64,000 nucleotides of DNA from contig NZ_JABJWY010000009.1 in NCBI RefSeq assembly GCF_013167215.1, positions 186,001 through 250,000 on the forward strand, written 5' to 3'. Under the pieces are notes generated by a model that saw nothing but the letters and a program-made list of their open reading frames with translations, did no database searches and was not told the origin of the DNA. Shown here one piece after another: positions 1 to 8,493 of this stretch (its first letter is position 1; every line of letters begins with the position of its first letter). The translations under genes and the position numbers were made by a program. This DNA comes from Sphingobacterium prati (lineage in GTDB: Bacteria; Bacteroidota; Bacteroidia; Sphingobacteriales; Sphingobacteriaceae).

Positions 1-237
1 CCAATTGGTGTCCAGCTCTACACGGTCCAAAATCACTTCTCCCACGGAAACCTCATGTTGATGTGCCACAAAAATCGGATAGGAAGAATAACCTTCCTCA
101 ATGATCTGCATCGCAACTTCACGGATCGACTCACTATAAAAATCAAGATCAATCTGCAAACTTTTCAATGGGCTCGGTCCAGTAGATTGCGCTGATTCCT
201 CTCTTGCACTGCCCGAAAATAAATCCTCTACTTCCAT
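1..237 (-). CDS. Conserved hypothetical protein, 3' part cut by window edge
   Basis: An open frame starts with ATG at 237 and runs off the left edge, giving the first 79 residues (start MEVEDLFSGS, later LQIDLDFYSESIRE and VILDRVELDTNW). It begins 4 nt after the rlmD stop, so it is very probably co-transcribed with rlmD. The visible part is acidic, has no signal peptide or membrane segment, and alternates short helices and strands. I do not recognise the family and assign no function. The end of the protein lies outside the window. Confidence 0.6.
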   Translation of the reverse strand, partial: MEVEDLFSGSAREESAQSTGPSPLKSLQIDLDFYSESIREVAMQIIEEGYSSYPIFVAHQHEVSVGEVILDRVELDTNW

Positions 238-241
238 AATA

Positions 242-1654
242 TTATGATTTTTTTAGTTCTAATAGAACAACATTTTCAACGTGTTGCGTATGCGGGAACA
301 TATCCACCGGCTTAATACGCTTCACATCATACTTTTCTGCCAATAGGACTAAATCTCTCGCCTGCGTCGAAGCATTACAACTGACGTAAACAATTCTTGG
401 AGACTCCATCTCCAATAAACGAGCCACAACATCTGCATGCATACCTGCCCTTGGAGGATCAGTAATCACCACATCTGGTTTACCATGTTCCGCAATAAAT
501 GAGGGTGTCAACACATCTTTCATATCCCCAGCGTAGAATTTTGTATTGTGAATATCATTAATCGCTGAATTGACCTTCGCGTCTTCAATGGCAGTAGGTA
601 CATACTCCACCCCAATTACTTCTTTTGCTTTCTTAGCAACAAAATTTGCAATTGTACCCGCACCCGTATATAAATCGTACACCAGCTCGTTTCCTTTTAG
701 ACCCGCAAAATCACGTGTAATCTTATAAAGTTCATATGCCTGTGCTGAATTGGTCTGATAAAATGATTTTGGTCCAACCTTGTATCGAAGACCTTCCATC
801 TCCTCATAAATAAAATCACGACCTGCATACACGTGAATATCCTGATCAAAGATGGTATCATTACGCTTTTGATTCACGATATACAGGAGCGAAGCAATTT
901 GGGGAAACTTTTCATTGATGAAATTCATCAATAATTCCACCTGGCCTTCCTCCGGATAAGCAAACACCACAATCACCATCATTTCACCAGTAGACGAAAT
1001 ACGGATGATCAGATTGCGTAATACTCCGGTATGTTCGCGCAGATCATAAAAAGTCATTCCCTTGCTTAGCGCAAAATCCCGTATGGTATTCCGAACTTCG
1101 TTGGAAGGGTCTTCCTGAAGAAAACAATGGTCTACGTCCAAAATTTTATCAAAACGTCCCGGCACATGGAAACCCAATGCATTCATCTCCAATTGCGATG
1201 CATCCTCATCAACAGAGGTTAACCATTTCTTATTCGAAAAGGTATACTCTAGTTTGTTTCTATAATATTCCGTTTGTACTGACCCCAAAATATCTTCCAT
1301 CGAAGATGTATCTACTTTCCCAATACGCGATAAGGCGTTATCAACAGATTGTTGTTTGAATTTTAACTGAGCCTCATAGCTCATATGTTGCCATTTACAG
1401 CCTCCGCAGACGCCAAAATGCGCACAAAAAGGATCTACGCGATATGTAGAAGCTTCTTTTAAACTCGTCACCCGAGCTTCAGCAAAATTCTTCTTCTTGC
1501 GCATTAACTCTACATCTACAACATCACCAGGGACAGCTTTTTCTACAAACAAAACCAAATCATCGGTCTTCCCTACACCTCTACCTTCTTCGGCAATATC
1601 AATGATTGCGATATCTTTCAAGAACTTCTTTTCTTGCGGAATTCTTCTACTCAT
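242..1654 (-). CDS. rlmD: 23S rRNA (uracil-5-)-methyltransferase, RlmD/RumA family
   Basis: Predicted SAM-dependent enzyme that methylates C5 of a uracil in 23S rRNA. An N-terminal TRAM domain (about residues 12-65) binds RNA. Cys77, Cys83, Cys86 and Cys177 match the four cysteines that hold the 4Fe-4S cluster in RlmD. The C-terminal Rossmann domain has DLYTGAGTIANF, DPPRAGM and the catalytic VSCNAST motif (Cys about 426). Length 470 aa is usual. A TTG at 1663 would add three residues, but it lies inside a TAnnTTTG promoter box (1661-1668), so ATG 1654 is chosen. RlmCD or TrmA-type specificity cannot be excluded from sequence alone. Confidence 0.88.
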   Translation of the reverse strand: MSRRIPQEKKFLKDIAIIDIAEEGRGVGKTDDLVLFVEKAVPGDVVDVELMRKKKNFAEARVTSLKEASTYRVDPFCAHFGVCGGCKWQHMSYEAQLKFKQQSVDNALSRIGKVDTSSMEDILGSVQTEYYRNKLEYTFSNKKWLTSVDEDASQLEMNALGFHVPGRFDKILDVDHCFLQEDPSNEVRNTIRDFALSKGMTFYDLREHTGVLRNLIIRISSTGEMMVIVVFAYPEEGQVELLMNFINEKFPQIASLLYIVNQKRNDTIFDQDIHVYAGRDFIYEEMEGLRYKVGPKSFYQTNSAQAYELYKITRDFAGLKGNELVYDLYTGAGTIANFVAKKAKEVIGVEYVPTAIEDAKVNSAINDIHNTKFYAGDMKDVLTPSFIAEHGKPDVVITDPPRAGMHADVVARLLEMESPRIVYVSCNASTQARDLVLLAEKYDVKRIKPVDMFPHTQHVENVVLLELKKS

Positions 1655-1660
1655 AGTTCG

Positions 1661-1668
1661 CAAAAATA
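1661..1668 (-). promoter_or_regulatory. Promoter -7 box of rlmD
   Basis: TATTTTTG on the minus strand fits the Bacteroidota TAnnTTTG box. It ends 6 nt before the ATG at 1654, which predicts a very short or absent 5' leader. No good TTTG -33 partner is visible. Confidence 0.45.
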
Positions 1669-1872
1669 CAATTTTTTATAATCATTTCTCACTGGGCTAG
1701 ATTGTCTTAGAAAAATCTAAAATTATTCAGGTATATAGAACTACTACTAGGGCACTATGTATTATGCTGCTGCACACTCTCCTTAATTAAGGAAGAGACC
1801 ATAAGTAAACACCAAAAAAATAAAAGTTTATTTAAAAATCGGCAGGTAATAACAAATAAAATGTATAGTTAT

Positions 1873-2448
1873 CTATAACATCGTTGCTTGCACGAGATAC
1901 GGAAGAATCTCTTTTTGAAAAGAAATAAAGTTTTTACGAACGTCAGCATCCGAAACTGCAGTAAAAGCAAAGGAAAACACTATGCTCTTACTTGATTTGA
2001 TCAAAAATGTCAGTTTTTCCTCACTGATCGCCTCATTAATTTTTTCATTCTGAATAAATGTACTCAAGAGCAAAAACTCAAGATCTTCAGAAAGAGTTTT
2101 TAGATACTCCTGCGCATTTGCAGACTCACGAATAAACTCCCAGCCAATCAACTCATTGCAAGCTGTATAAGTCAATCGGCTGACACGAAGAATGGTGAAC
2201 GCCAAAAAAGAAGCCATATCATCCTCATATTTTGCCGTTGTTAAAATATCTTGCAAACTTGCCCGAAGATAATCCATCAAGATGGCGTGCAAGATCATCT
2301 CTTTACTATCAAAATATTTATAAACAGTTGCTTTGGCAAGCTTGGCTTTTTTAGCTAATGTGTTTACACTGGTTTTATGATAACCATTTTGACGAAAGAG
2401 TTCCCGTGCTGTTCTTTTTATGGATTCAATGATATGATCTGGTTCCAT
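1873..2448 (-). CDS. TetR/AcrR family transcriptional regulator
   Basis: A 191-aa one-domain regulator. Residues 8-55 form the TetR helix-turn-helix: ARELFRQNGYHKTSVNTLAKKA followed in the sequence by the recognition helix KATVYKYFDSKEM. The C-terminal ligand domain is helical and not assignable to a known ligand. It stands alone: the pheS stop is 115 bp upstream and rlmD starts 218 bp downstream on the same strand, so no adjacent effector gene reveals its regulon. Autorepression is common in the family but is only inferred here. Start is the ATG giving MEPDHIIESI; the next in-frame ATG is inside the DNA-binding domain. Confidence 0.85.
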   Translation of the reverse strand: MEPDHIIESIKRTARELFRQNGYHKTSVNTLAKKAKLAKATVYKYFDSKEMILHAILMDYLRASLQDILTTAKYEDDMASFLAFTILRVSRLTYTACNELIGWEFIRESANAQEYLKTLSEDLEFLLLSTFIQNEKINEAISEEKLTFLIKSSKSIVFSFAFTAVSDADVRKNFISFQKEILPYLVQATML

Positions 2449-2563
2449 TATTCTTCAGATAAGACTACCACACATCACATTACCGACAATCTTCAGGCAA
2501 GATAAATTTTGCATGGCGAATGACAATAATGTGATGGTTTTTACAGCCTTTATTCGCATAGAT

Positions 2564-3604
2564 TTATATTAATTCAGTCTCAAATTGAGACAAGAAACGC
2601 GTATCATTTTCGGAAAACAGGCGCAAATCCTTAATCACATATTTAAGGTTTGTGATCCGTTCGATACCCATACCGAAAGCAAAACCCGAATATTTTTCAC
2701 TATCAATGCCACAATTTTCAAGCACATTCGGATCCACCATACCACAACCCAAAATCTCTACCCAACCCGAATATTTACAAAGATTACAGCCAGCGCCTTT
2801 ACAGATCGTACAAGAAATATCCATCTCTGCAGAAGGTTCTGTAAATGGGAAATAAGAAGGACGGAAACGTACCTTAGTACCCTCGCCATACATTTCTTGA
2901 ACAAAGTGATATAAGGTCTGCTTTAAATCAGCAAATGACACATTTTCATCAACATATAACCCCTCCACCTGGTGAAAGAAACAATGTGCACGTGCAGAGA
3001 TTGCTTCATTCCGGTACACGCGCCCAGGCATGATCGACCGGAAAGGTGGTTTGCCAGCTTCCATAAGCCGAACCTGAACAGAAGATGTATGTGTCCGCAG
3101 CGTAATATCGTTACCTTCTTGCTTTTTGATAAAAAATGTATCTTGCATATCACGCGCCGGATGCTCAGGGGGAAAATTCAACGCGGAGAAATTGTGCCAG
3201 TCGTTTTCAATCTCCGGTCCTTCCGAAACGACAAATCCCAATTTCTTAAAGATCTCAACGATTTCTTTACGGACTAATGAGATTGGATGTCTGGACCCTA
3301 ATTGAAACCCATTACCCGGCAATGTTAAATCACCTTCAATTTGTTGGGATTTCTGCTTCTCACCAGCACCAAATTTCTCTTGAAATTCTTTGAATGTATG
3401 CTCTGCCAATTGTTTAAATTCATTCAATACTTTTCCTAAAGTCCGCTTTTCTTCAGGAGTAACTGTTTTGAATTCATCAAAAAGGTTTTTTACGATTCCC
3501 TTGGAAACCAAAAACTTCAATCTGAAATTTTCTACATCGGCTGAAGAAGATGGCACAAACGCCTTAATTTCTTCAGTATACTGCGTAATTTTATCTTGCA
3601 ACAT
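2564..3604 (-). CDS. pheS: Phenylalanine--tRNA ligase alpha subunit
   Basis: Class II aminoacyl-tRNA synthetase subunit that attaches phenylalanine to tRNA-Phe with the beta subunit; pheT is not in this window. The N-terminal coiled coil (about 1-90) binds tRNA. Motif 2 is seen in RVYRNEAISARAHCFFHQ and motif 3 in GFAFGMGIERI near the C-terminus. Length 346 aa is typical. Upstream ATG 3619 and TTG 3625 exist in frame, but ATG 3619 lies inside a TATGTTTG promoter box, so the ATG at 3604 (MLQDKITQY) is preferred. Confidence 0.93.
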   Translation of the reverse strand: MLQDKITQYTEEIKAFVPSSSADVENFRLKFLVSKGIVKNLFDEFKTVTPEEKRTLGKVLNEFKQLAEHTFKEFQEKFGAGEKQKSQQIEGDLTLPGNGFQLGSRHPISLVRKEIVEIFKKLGFVVSEGPEIENDWHNFSALNFPPEHPARDMQDTFFIKKQEGNDITLRTHTSSVQVRLMEAGKPPFRSIMPGRVYRNEAISARAHCFFHQVEGLYVDENVSFADLKQTLYHFVQEMYGEGTKVRFRPSYFPFTEPSAEMDISCTICKGAGCNLCKYSGWVEILGCGMVDPNVLENCGIDSEKYSGFAFGMGIERITNLKYVIKDLRLFSENDTRFLSQFETELI

Positions 3605-3612
3605 AATTACGA

Positions 3613-3620
3613 CAAACATA
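3613..3620 (-). promoter_or_regulatory. Promoter -7 box of pheS
   Basis: TATGTTTG on the minus strand, ending 8 nt before ATG 3604. It argues against the longer pheS start. No clear -33 element. Confidence 0.4.
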
Positions 3621-3789
3621 GCCAAAATTTCCGCTAAAAAGAAATTTCAGCGATCTCTCAAACGGTGTCGAAAGCGCTCCTATTAATAAAATTTCAATAA
3701 AAATGAGACGGAAAGCTGTTTTCAGTTAACTCTTTACGTTGATAGTAATGATTTTGGCATCCGTGTCAAAGGAAAGCAAGAATATACCA

Positions 3790-3822
3790 AAAACAAAAAG
3801 AGCAGAAATTCATCTGCTCTTT
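3790..3822 (-). terminator. Intrinsic terminator of mutY-ssb
   Basis: Perfect 10-bp inverted repeat (3797-3806 with 3813-3822, AAAGAGCAGA and its complement) with a 6-nt loop. Read on the minus strand it is followed by TTTTTGTTTTTGG. It lies 62 nt after the ssb stop. Confidence 0.8.
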
Positions 3823-3884
3823 GCCCATAACTATATTCTTGTAAAATAATATCTGCCCAATATTCAAAATTATGTTAAGTTCAA

Positions 3885-4343
3885 TTAAAATGGAAGCGGA
3901 TTATCTTCTTGGTCGTTTTCGGTAAAATCAACTTCGATTTCTTTATCCTCGGCTTTCTGCGCTTGGGGATTTGCAGCATTTCCTGCATTAGTAGCTCCAC
4001 TTGGTTCAAAGTCTGATTTTCGTCCTAAAAGAGTAAATGTCTCGGCAACTACTTCAGTAGCATAACGTCTGATACCCTCTTTGTCTTCGTACGTGCGTGT
4101 ACGTAATCGACCTTCTATATAGACCAATTTGCCTTTAGTAAGATATTTTACCGCCACATCCGCCAAACCGCGCCACATGACAATATTGTGCCACTCAGTT
4201 TGTTCGACTCGTTTTCCGTCCTTGTTATACGTTTCTGAAGTTGCCAATGGGAAACTGGCAACGGAAACATTACCTTCTAAATAGCGAATTTCGGGATCTT
4301 TTCCAAGGTGCCCCACTAAAATAACTTTGTTAACTCCTGACAT
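3885..4343 (-). CDS. ssb: Single-stranded DNA-binding protein
   Basis: 152-aa SSB. An OB fold covers residues 4-108 (NKVILVGHLGKDPEIRYLEG, TEWHNIVMWRGLADVAVKYL, KLVYIEGRLRTRTYED). A Gly/Asn/Ala/Glu-rich linker leads to the acidic tip DNPLPF, which recruits repair and replication proteins in the family. It starts 19 nt after the mutY stop, so mutY and ssb form an operon closed by the hairpin at 3797-3822. In many Bacteroidota gliding genes follow ssb at this place; here the operon ends instead. Confidence 0.95.
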   Translation of the reverse strand: MSGVNKVILVGHLGKDPEIRYLEGNVSVASFPLATSETYNKDGKRVEQTEWHNIVMWRGLADVAVKYLTKGKLVYIEGRLRTRTYEDKEGIRRYATEVVAETFTLLGRKSDFEPSGATNAGNAANPQAQKAEDKEIEVDFTENDQEDNPLPF

Positions 4344-4362
4344 AATTTAAAAGCATAAATGG

Positions 4363-5412
4363 TTAAAAATTTGATCTTTCCAAAAAGGTAAAGATCAACT
4401 TGTGTTTAGCTAATTTATCTAAATCTTTTAAAAATACATAATCCCAATTGGATTTTTTTTGATTTAGATTGCCCTTTAACCGCACTTCAAAGAATGTCGC
4501 ATAGATATTTTGATGGCTGAGAATATGTTTTGTCTGCTTCTGCAAGATCTTCACCTCCGCGTTTTCTCCAAAATATTGAACAAATTGCGCATTTATGAGA
4601 ATCTCTGGAATATTTAAGGATCGATCGGATTCAATTAAAGGAAACTCGTATAAATTCTGCCAGACATCTCCTTCCCCACGCTTTGACATCAAAATTTGTG
4701 TATCGTCCCTAACGATAAAATAATTAAAATACCGCTCCTTACTTGCTTTACCTTTAAGCTTAACCGGCAGCCGATCCACGTCGCCTTGAAGGACAGCGTA
4801 ACAGGACGTATTAAATACGCATGTGATACACAGCGGTTGTTTTGGCTTACAATGAATCGCACCAAAGTCCATAATGGCCTGATTATACAATGCGGGATGA
4901 TCCTGATCCAAATTTTCTTGGGCAAGCGCCGAAAAAATTTTCTTCCCTTCACTGGAATTAATTGGCGTATCTATTCCATAGTATCTCGACAGCACACGGA
5001 ATACATTTCCGTCCAATACGGCCTGTGCTTCGTTATTGGCAAAAGATGATATTGCAGCAGCGGTATATTCTCCAACTCCAGGAAGCCTTAGAAGAGTTTT
5101 ATAATCTACTGGAAAAACACCATTATATTCGTCGCGGACGATCCGTGCAGCCTTATGCATGTTTCGTCCCCTTGAGTAATAACCCAGCCCCTGCCAAAGG
5201 TGTAAAATATCATCCTCCTCGGCATCAGCAAAGTCAACGACCGTTTCAAACCGCTCGACAAACCGCAAATAGTAAGGTAAACCTTGCTCTACACGAGTCT
5301 GTTGCAAGATAATCTCCGAAAGCCAAATCTTATAGGCATCTTTTGTTTCCCGCCATGGTAAATCACGCTTATGTTGTTGATACCACGCCTGCAATTCCGC
5401 ACCAAATATCAT
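4363..5412 (-). CDS. mutY: A/G-specific adenine glycosylase
   Basis: Base-excision repair glycosylase that removes adenine opposite 8-oxoguanine. The HhH domain contains SEIILQQTRVEQ with the catalytic Glu, LPGVGEYTAAAI as helix-hairpin-helix and VLDGNVFRVLSR with the catalytic Asp. The 4Fe-4S loop follows as CKPKQPLCITCVFNTSC. The C-terminal NUDIX-like domain (from about 220) recognises 8-oxoG. Length 349 aa is usual. ATG 5412 (MIFGAELQAW) is preferred over an in-frame TTG at 5430. Confidence 0.93.
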   Translation of the reverse strand: MIFGAELQAWYQQHKRDLPWRETKDAYKIWLSEIILQQTRVEQGLPYYLRFVERFETVVDFADAEEDDILHLWQGLGYYSRGRNMHKAARIVRDEYNGVFPVDYKTLLRLPGVGEYTAAAISSFANNEAQAVLDGNVFRVLSRYYGIDTPINSSEGKKIFSALAQENLDQDHPALYNQAIMDFGAIHCKPKQPLCITCVFNTSCYAVLQGDVDRLPVKLKGKASKERYFNYFIVRDDTQILMSKRGEGDVWQNLYEFPLIESDRSLNIPEILINAQFVQYFGENAEVKILQKQTKHILSHQNIYATFFEVRLKGNLNQKKSNWDYVFLKDLDKLAKHKLIFTFLERSNF

Positions 5413-5514
5413 AGCAACAAAAATGCACAATTTTTCAGCATTTTCAAGCAGCCAAAAAAAGACAGGCGGCCAGGATTAAATTTGAAGAATCATCCTCTGT
5501 ACTCATAGTAAGTG

Positions 5515-5994
5515 TTATTTTTTTGTGTTGCGAATAGAAGTAATCTGTTCATCCGGTTCCAGAATGGCATTCTCTAAACTAATAGAACCATTATATTTTT
5601 CTTTTAACGCCTGATATAGCCGCCCGTCATAGGATACCGCAAAGCGCCCATCCGATTTCAGATACACAGGTAGGTGCCGATTGCCTACATCAAAACAAAA
5701 TTCCCCAACCACGGAAAGGTCCTGACTGTCGAGCAATACACATAGGCAAGGCAAGATATTCACCTGGATAAATAGATCCTCGCTGTGATAAATGCATTGT
5801 CCAGACTGCAGTGAGATGCTGTCATCCCGTTGTATTTTTACGGTATTACCCTTTCGCGTTTTTCGATGGATGACCCGCTTGTTCACTTCAAAATAGGAAA
5901 GATCCAAGATGTCCGATTCTCGATTGAATTTGATCTGCTCAAAATTGTGAATGGATTCAATGAGGATTTCGGTAGGTTCTTTCGATTTACGCAT
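5515..5994 (-). CDS. Second, divergent UreE-like urease accessory protein
   Basis: 159 aa. Central strands and the block FDVGNRHLPVY (His107) match the UreE C-terminal domain, whose conserved GN(R/K)H histidine binds nickel at the dimer interface; ILPCLCVLL matches ILPCPCLVV of the other UreE in this operon. There is no His-rich tail. The start overlaps the ureD stop by 8 nt, so it is the last gene of the urease operon. A role in nickel delivery is inferred. It is clearly diverged from the copy at 8494-8988, and could have a changed metal or partner role. Confidence 0.7.
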   Translation of the reverse strand: MRKSKEPTEILIESIHNFEQIKFNRESDILDLSYFEVNKRVIHRKTRKGNTVKIQRDDSISLQSGQCIYHSEDLFIQVNILPCLCVLLDSQDLSVVGEFCFDVGNRHLPVYLKSDGRFAVSYDGRLYQALKEKYNGSISLENAILEPDEQITSIRNTKK

Positions 5995-6970
5995 ATTTCA
6001 GTCCTTCCTCCGTTTTACTTTTGACTACCCTCTTTTTCAGTGGACTGGCTGTTCTTTTCTTTTTAGCGGCAACTGCCCCTGTCACAATTTCTGTCGCAAT
6101 CGATTCTGCCAAAACCGTTTCTACCACAACTGATGAAGACTCAGCCCCTTCATTTTCGATGACTTCAGCTGCTTTTGACTCCGACAGCTTATGCATGGTA
6201 AAGTCCCAGCATAATTGCCCCAACATTTGCAGAAAATCATAGAGCAATTCACCATCGGAACCTAGCGCTCGTAGAATAATGACATCTGATGAAGCCCGTG
6301 TAAATCCATAGGAGATGTCATTATATTCTACCGTCAATATTTCGTCAAGCTCGTTCTTTAATTCCTGCGCAAAAACAGCAGAGAATATAAAGGTCGCTTG
6401 ATGGGTGTAGCCTTCAAAGAAGAGCATCTTCTGGATGGGCTGCTTTTTGGGTTGCAACAGCTGATTATCAATAAAGGCCAGTTTTCCTGATCTGAAAATC
6501 TTAGTCTGGGTATGCAAACGATCAAATTCAAATGCTTCTTTCATATAGATCCGCCCGACACTGATAATATCACCCCACATCAAAACCGCATCTTCTGCCA
6601 AATGAATATGATTGGTCGCCTTGAATATGGAATCTTTAAAAGGCGTGACGGGATGCGGAATATAATGCAATATACCGCCCGAAGCAACCTGTACATCTGT
6701 ATGCTGGCTGGCACCAGTTTTCATCGGGTGCAATTTATTAAAAGACTGCGTAAACAGCTTTAATTGGGCCTCTTCCTTTACATGGACATCAATATGAAGA
6801 TGATCTGTATCCATAATACCAGGTGATGCACTCATGATAATCATTTCCAGATGGTCAGTTAGATTCGCTGCTCCATAATGGGTCAATTTATAAGGTGCAT
6901 TATGGTAGCTTTCTTTCAGCCTGCTTCTACCGTCCTCTTTGGCTACATTTAATACTATCTTACTATCCAT
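5987..6970 (-). CDS. ureD: Urease accessory protein UreD (UreH)
   Basis: Scaffold protein that joins UreF and UreG on apo-urease for nickel insertion. The family pattern is visible: a first strand block, PYKLTHYG near residue 25, SPGIMDTDHLHIDV, a long beta repeat, and YNDISYGFTRASSDVIILRALG near the end. ATG 6970 (MDSKIVLNVA) gives 327 aa and leaves 11 nt after ureG; a longer frame reaching 7021 would overlap ureG and adds no conserved sequence. The last 60 residues are an unusual Ala/Val-rich then Lys/Arg-rich tail (AAKKKRTASPLKKRVVKSK) beyond the family core. Confidence 0.85.
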   Translation of the reverse strand: MDSKIVLNVAKEDGRSRLKESYHNAPYKLTHYGAANLTDHLEMIIMSASPGIMDTDHLHIDVHVKEEAQLKLFTQSFNKLHPMKTGASQHTDVQVASGGILHYIPHPVTPFKDSIFKATNHIHLAEDAVLMWGDIISVGRIYMKEAFEFDRLHTQTKIFRSGKLAFIDNQLLQPKKQPIQKMLFFEGYTHQATFIFSAVFAQELKNELDEILTVEYNDISYGFTRASSDVIILRALGSDGELLYDFLQMLGQLCWDFTMHKLSESKAAEVIENEGAESSSVVVETVLAESIATEIVTGAVAAKKKRTASPLKKRVVKSKTEEGLKYA

Positions 6971-6981
6971 ATCTATTGTTT

Positions 6982-7611
6982 TTAGCCTACTTGTTCTAAT
7001 AGAGCATATTCCTTGATCCATTTCTTTACATCTTCCAACCCTTCTAATGTCATCAGATTCGTAAAAATAAAAGGACGTTCTCCACGCATGCGCAATGTAT
7101 CTCGGCGCATAACCTCCAAATCTGCATGTACATAGGGCGCCAAATCAATTTTATTGATCAATAACAAATCTGAGCGTGTGATACCGGGACCACCTTTACG
7201 CGGCATTTTTTCTCCTTCGGCAACATCAAGGACAAAGATGGTTAAATCCGCTAGATCTGGGCTGAACGTTGCTGTCAGGTTATCTCCCCCACTTTCAACG
7301 AAAATAAGCTCTACATCCTCAAAACGGTTAGCCAATTCTTCTACGGCTTCAATATTCATCGATGCATCCTCACGGATTGCGGTATGTGGGCATCCGCCAG
7401 TCTCTACACCAATGATACGTTCAGCCGGCAGTGCCGAATTTTGCTGTAGATACATCGCATCTTCACGTGTGTAAATATCATTTGTAACAACACAGATGCT
7501 GTAATCTGCGGACATCGAACGTGTCAATCGTTCGATCAATGCAGTCTTACCCGATCCAACAGGTCCGGCAACACCAATTTTTACATAATTTCTTTTTGAC
7601 GTCTTTTTCAT
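6982..7611 (-). CDS. ureG: Urease accessory GTPase UreG
   Basis: SIMIBI-class GTPase that couples GTP hydrolysis to nickel delivery into urease. P-loop GPVGSGKT lies near residue 17; [17 protein letters not shown] carries the Cys-Pro-His metal motif; [15 protein letters not shown] and NKIDLAPYV (guanine specificity) follow. ATG 7611 ([10 protein letters not shown]) gives 209 aa; a TTG at 7620 is a weaker start. UreG is separated from ureF by a 194-nt spacer that holds a repeat element, the only long gap within the operon. Confidence 0.95.
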   Translation of the reverse strand: MKKTSKRNYVKIGVAGPVGSGKTALIERLTRSMSADYSICVVTNDIYTREDAMYLQQNSALPAERIIGVETGGCPHTAIREDASMNIEAVEELANRFEDVELIFVESGGDNLTATFSPDLADLTIFVLDVAEGEKMPRKGGPGITRSDLLLINKIDLAPYVHADLEVMRRDTLRMRGERPFIFTNLMTLEGLEDVKKWIKEYALLEQVG

Positions 7612-7620
7612 CTGTATCAA

Positions 7621-7728
7621 TTTGTTTATTCATGTCGCCAATTTTCTCTTTAAGGCATTATTCATAAGTACTTATTCTCAATGGTATTCATGAGCTCGTT
7701 TCACTCGGTTCATGCTGCCTTCGGCGGT
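7621..7728 (+). repeat. Intergenic repeat, copy A (ureF-ureG spacer)
   Basis: Two blocks, 7621-7659 (ends TTTAAGGCATT) and 7711-7728 (CATGCTGCCTTCGGCGGT), are shared with 60406-60460, where they lie side by side. Here a 51-nt segment separates them. The second block can fold as a 5-bp hairpin with a TTC loop, and the C-to-T change in the other copy keeps pairing as G-U. Confidence 0.5.
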
Positions 7729-7805
7729 TTCATCCTTATTTATTTTTTCCATCGATGAGATGGGGACTGATAAAATAAATTTTAAGTATAGCAGTAATCT
7801 TGCAT

Positions 7806-8492
7806 TTACGATATATAGATACGTGTATATAACTTTTCATGTTGCATACAACGGATATCTTGCGCGATACAACAATTACCGATTAAATCCTCTTCCAACG
7901 CTGGTTGCGCGATAACCAACTTATTGATTAATGGCTGTAACTTAAACAGAATCTGTTGTGCATCCATTTGACTGATAGGGACCAATTTCGCGCAGTTGGT
8001 CATAATACCATTGAGTGAATTATAATAAAAAGCACTCAATGCATCTGTATAGCTAATCCCTTGCGCATGAGCAAACATGGCAAATGCCATAGCGTAATGC
8101 CCATGCAATTCTTGTGTATTTATTGCTTTTAAATAAGCTGAACACCGCTTAACTGGCTGCAATTTTTCAGTCAGCTTCAGGAAGCGTATGCCCAATTTTT
8201 TACTCGCATCCCGAATTTCATAAGGTGCTTTAAAGGCTGTGATCAAGGCATCTAATTCAGCCACCCTCTTCTTCGTTGCCTTTGTTTCGCACAATTGCCA
8301 GGTCTTATGAAAAAAAGCAGCATCATTGTAATAGAAGCTATGCTCCAACAGGGTCTGTGCATATTCCTTGGCTGTTTTTGAGTCATGTACCAACCCTTTG
8401 GTTATATAGGTTTCCAATCCATAGGAATGTGTGAATCCTCCAATCGGAAAAACGGAATCATTGATCTGCATCAATGTCAACAATGGATTCAT
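7806..8492 (-). CDS. ureF: Urease accessory protein UreF
   Basis: 228-aa all-helical chaperone that acts with UreD and UreG as the gatekeeper of nickel loading. The family N-terminus is clear: QINDSVFPIGGFTHSYGLET (residues 9-28). Later RDASKKLGIRFL and YAMAFAMFAHAQGI also fit. The start lies 1 nt after the ureE stop, showing tight coupling. The C-terminal tail carries three Cys and a His (NCCIAQDIRCMQHEK), more than usual, with no assigned role. Confidence 0.92.
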   Translation of the reverse strand: MNPLLTLMQINDSVFPIGGFTHSYGLETYITKGLVHDSKTAKEYAQTLLEHSFYYNDAAFFHKTWQLCETKATKKRVAELDALITAFKAPYEIRDASKKLGIRFLKLTEKLQPVKRCSAYLKAINTQELHGHYAMAFAMFAHAQGISYTDALSAFYYNSLNGIMTNCAKLVPISQMDAQQILFKLQPLINKLVIAQPALEEDLIGNCCIAQDIRCMQHEKLYTRIYIS

Positions 8493-8493
8493 A

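Noticed and set aside
1781..1792. Palindrome CCTTAATTAAGG between tetR and rlmD
   Set aside because: Short, A+T-rich and without a T-tail; not enough for a terminator or operator call.
2473..2536. Inverted repeat CATCACATTA / TAATGTGATG upstream of the TetR gene
   Set aside because: The arms are 44 nt apart, far wider than a normal TetR operator, and no promoter box is adjacent.
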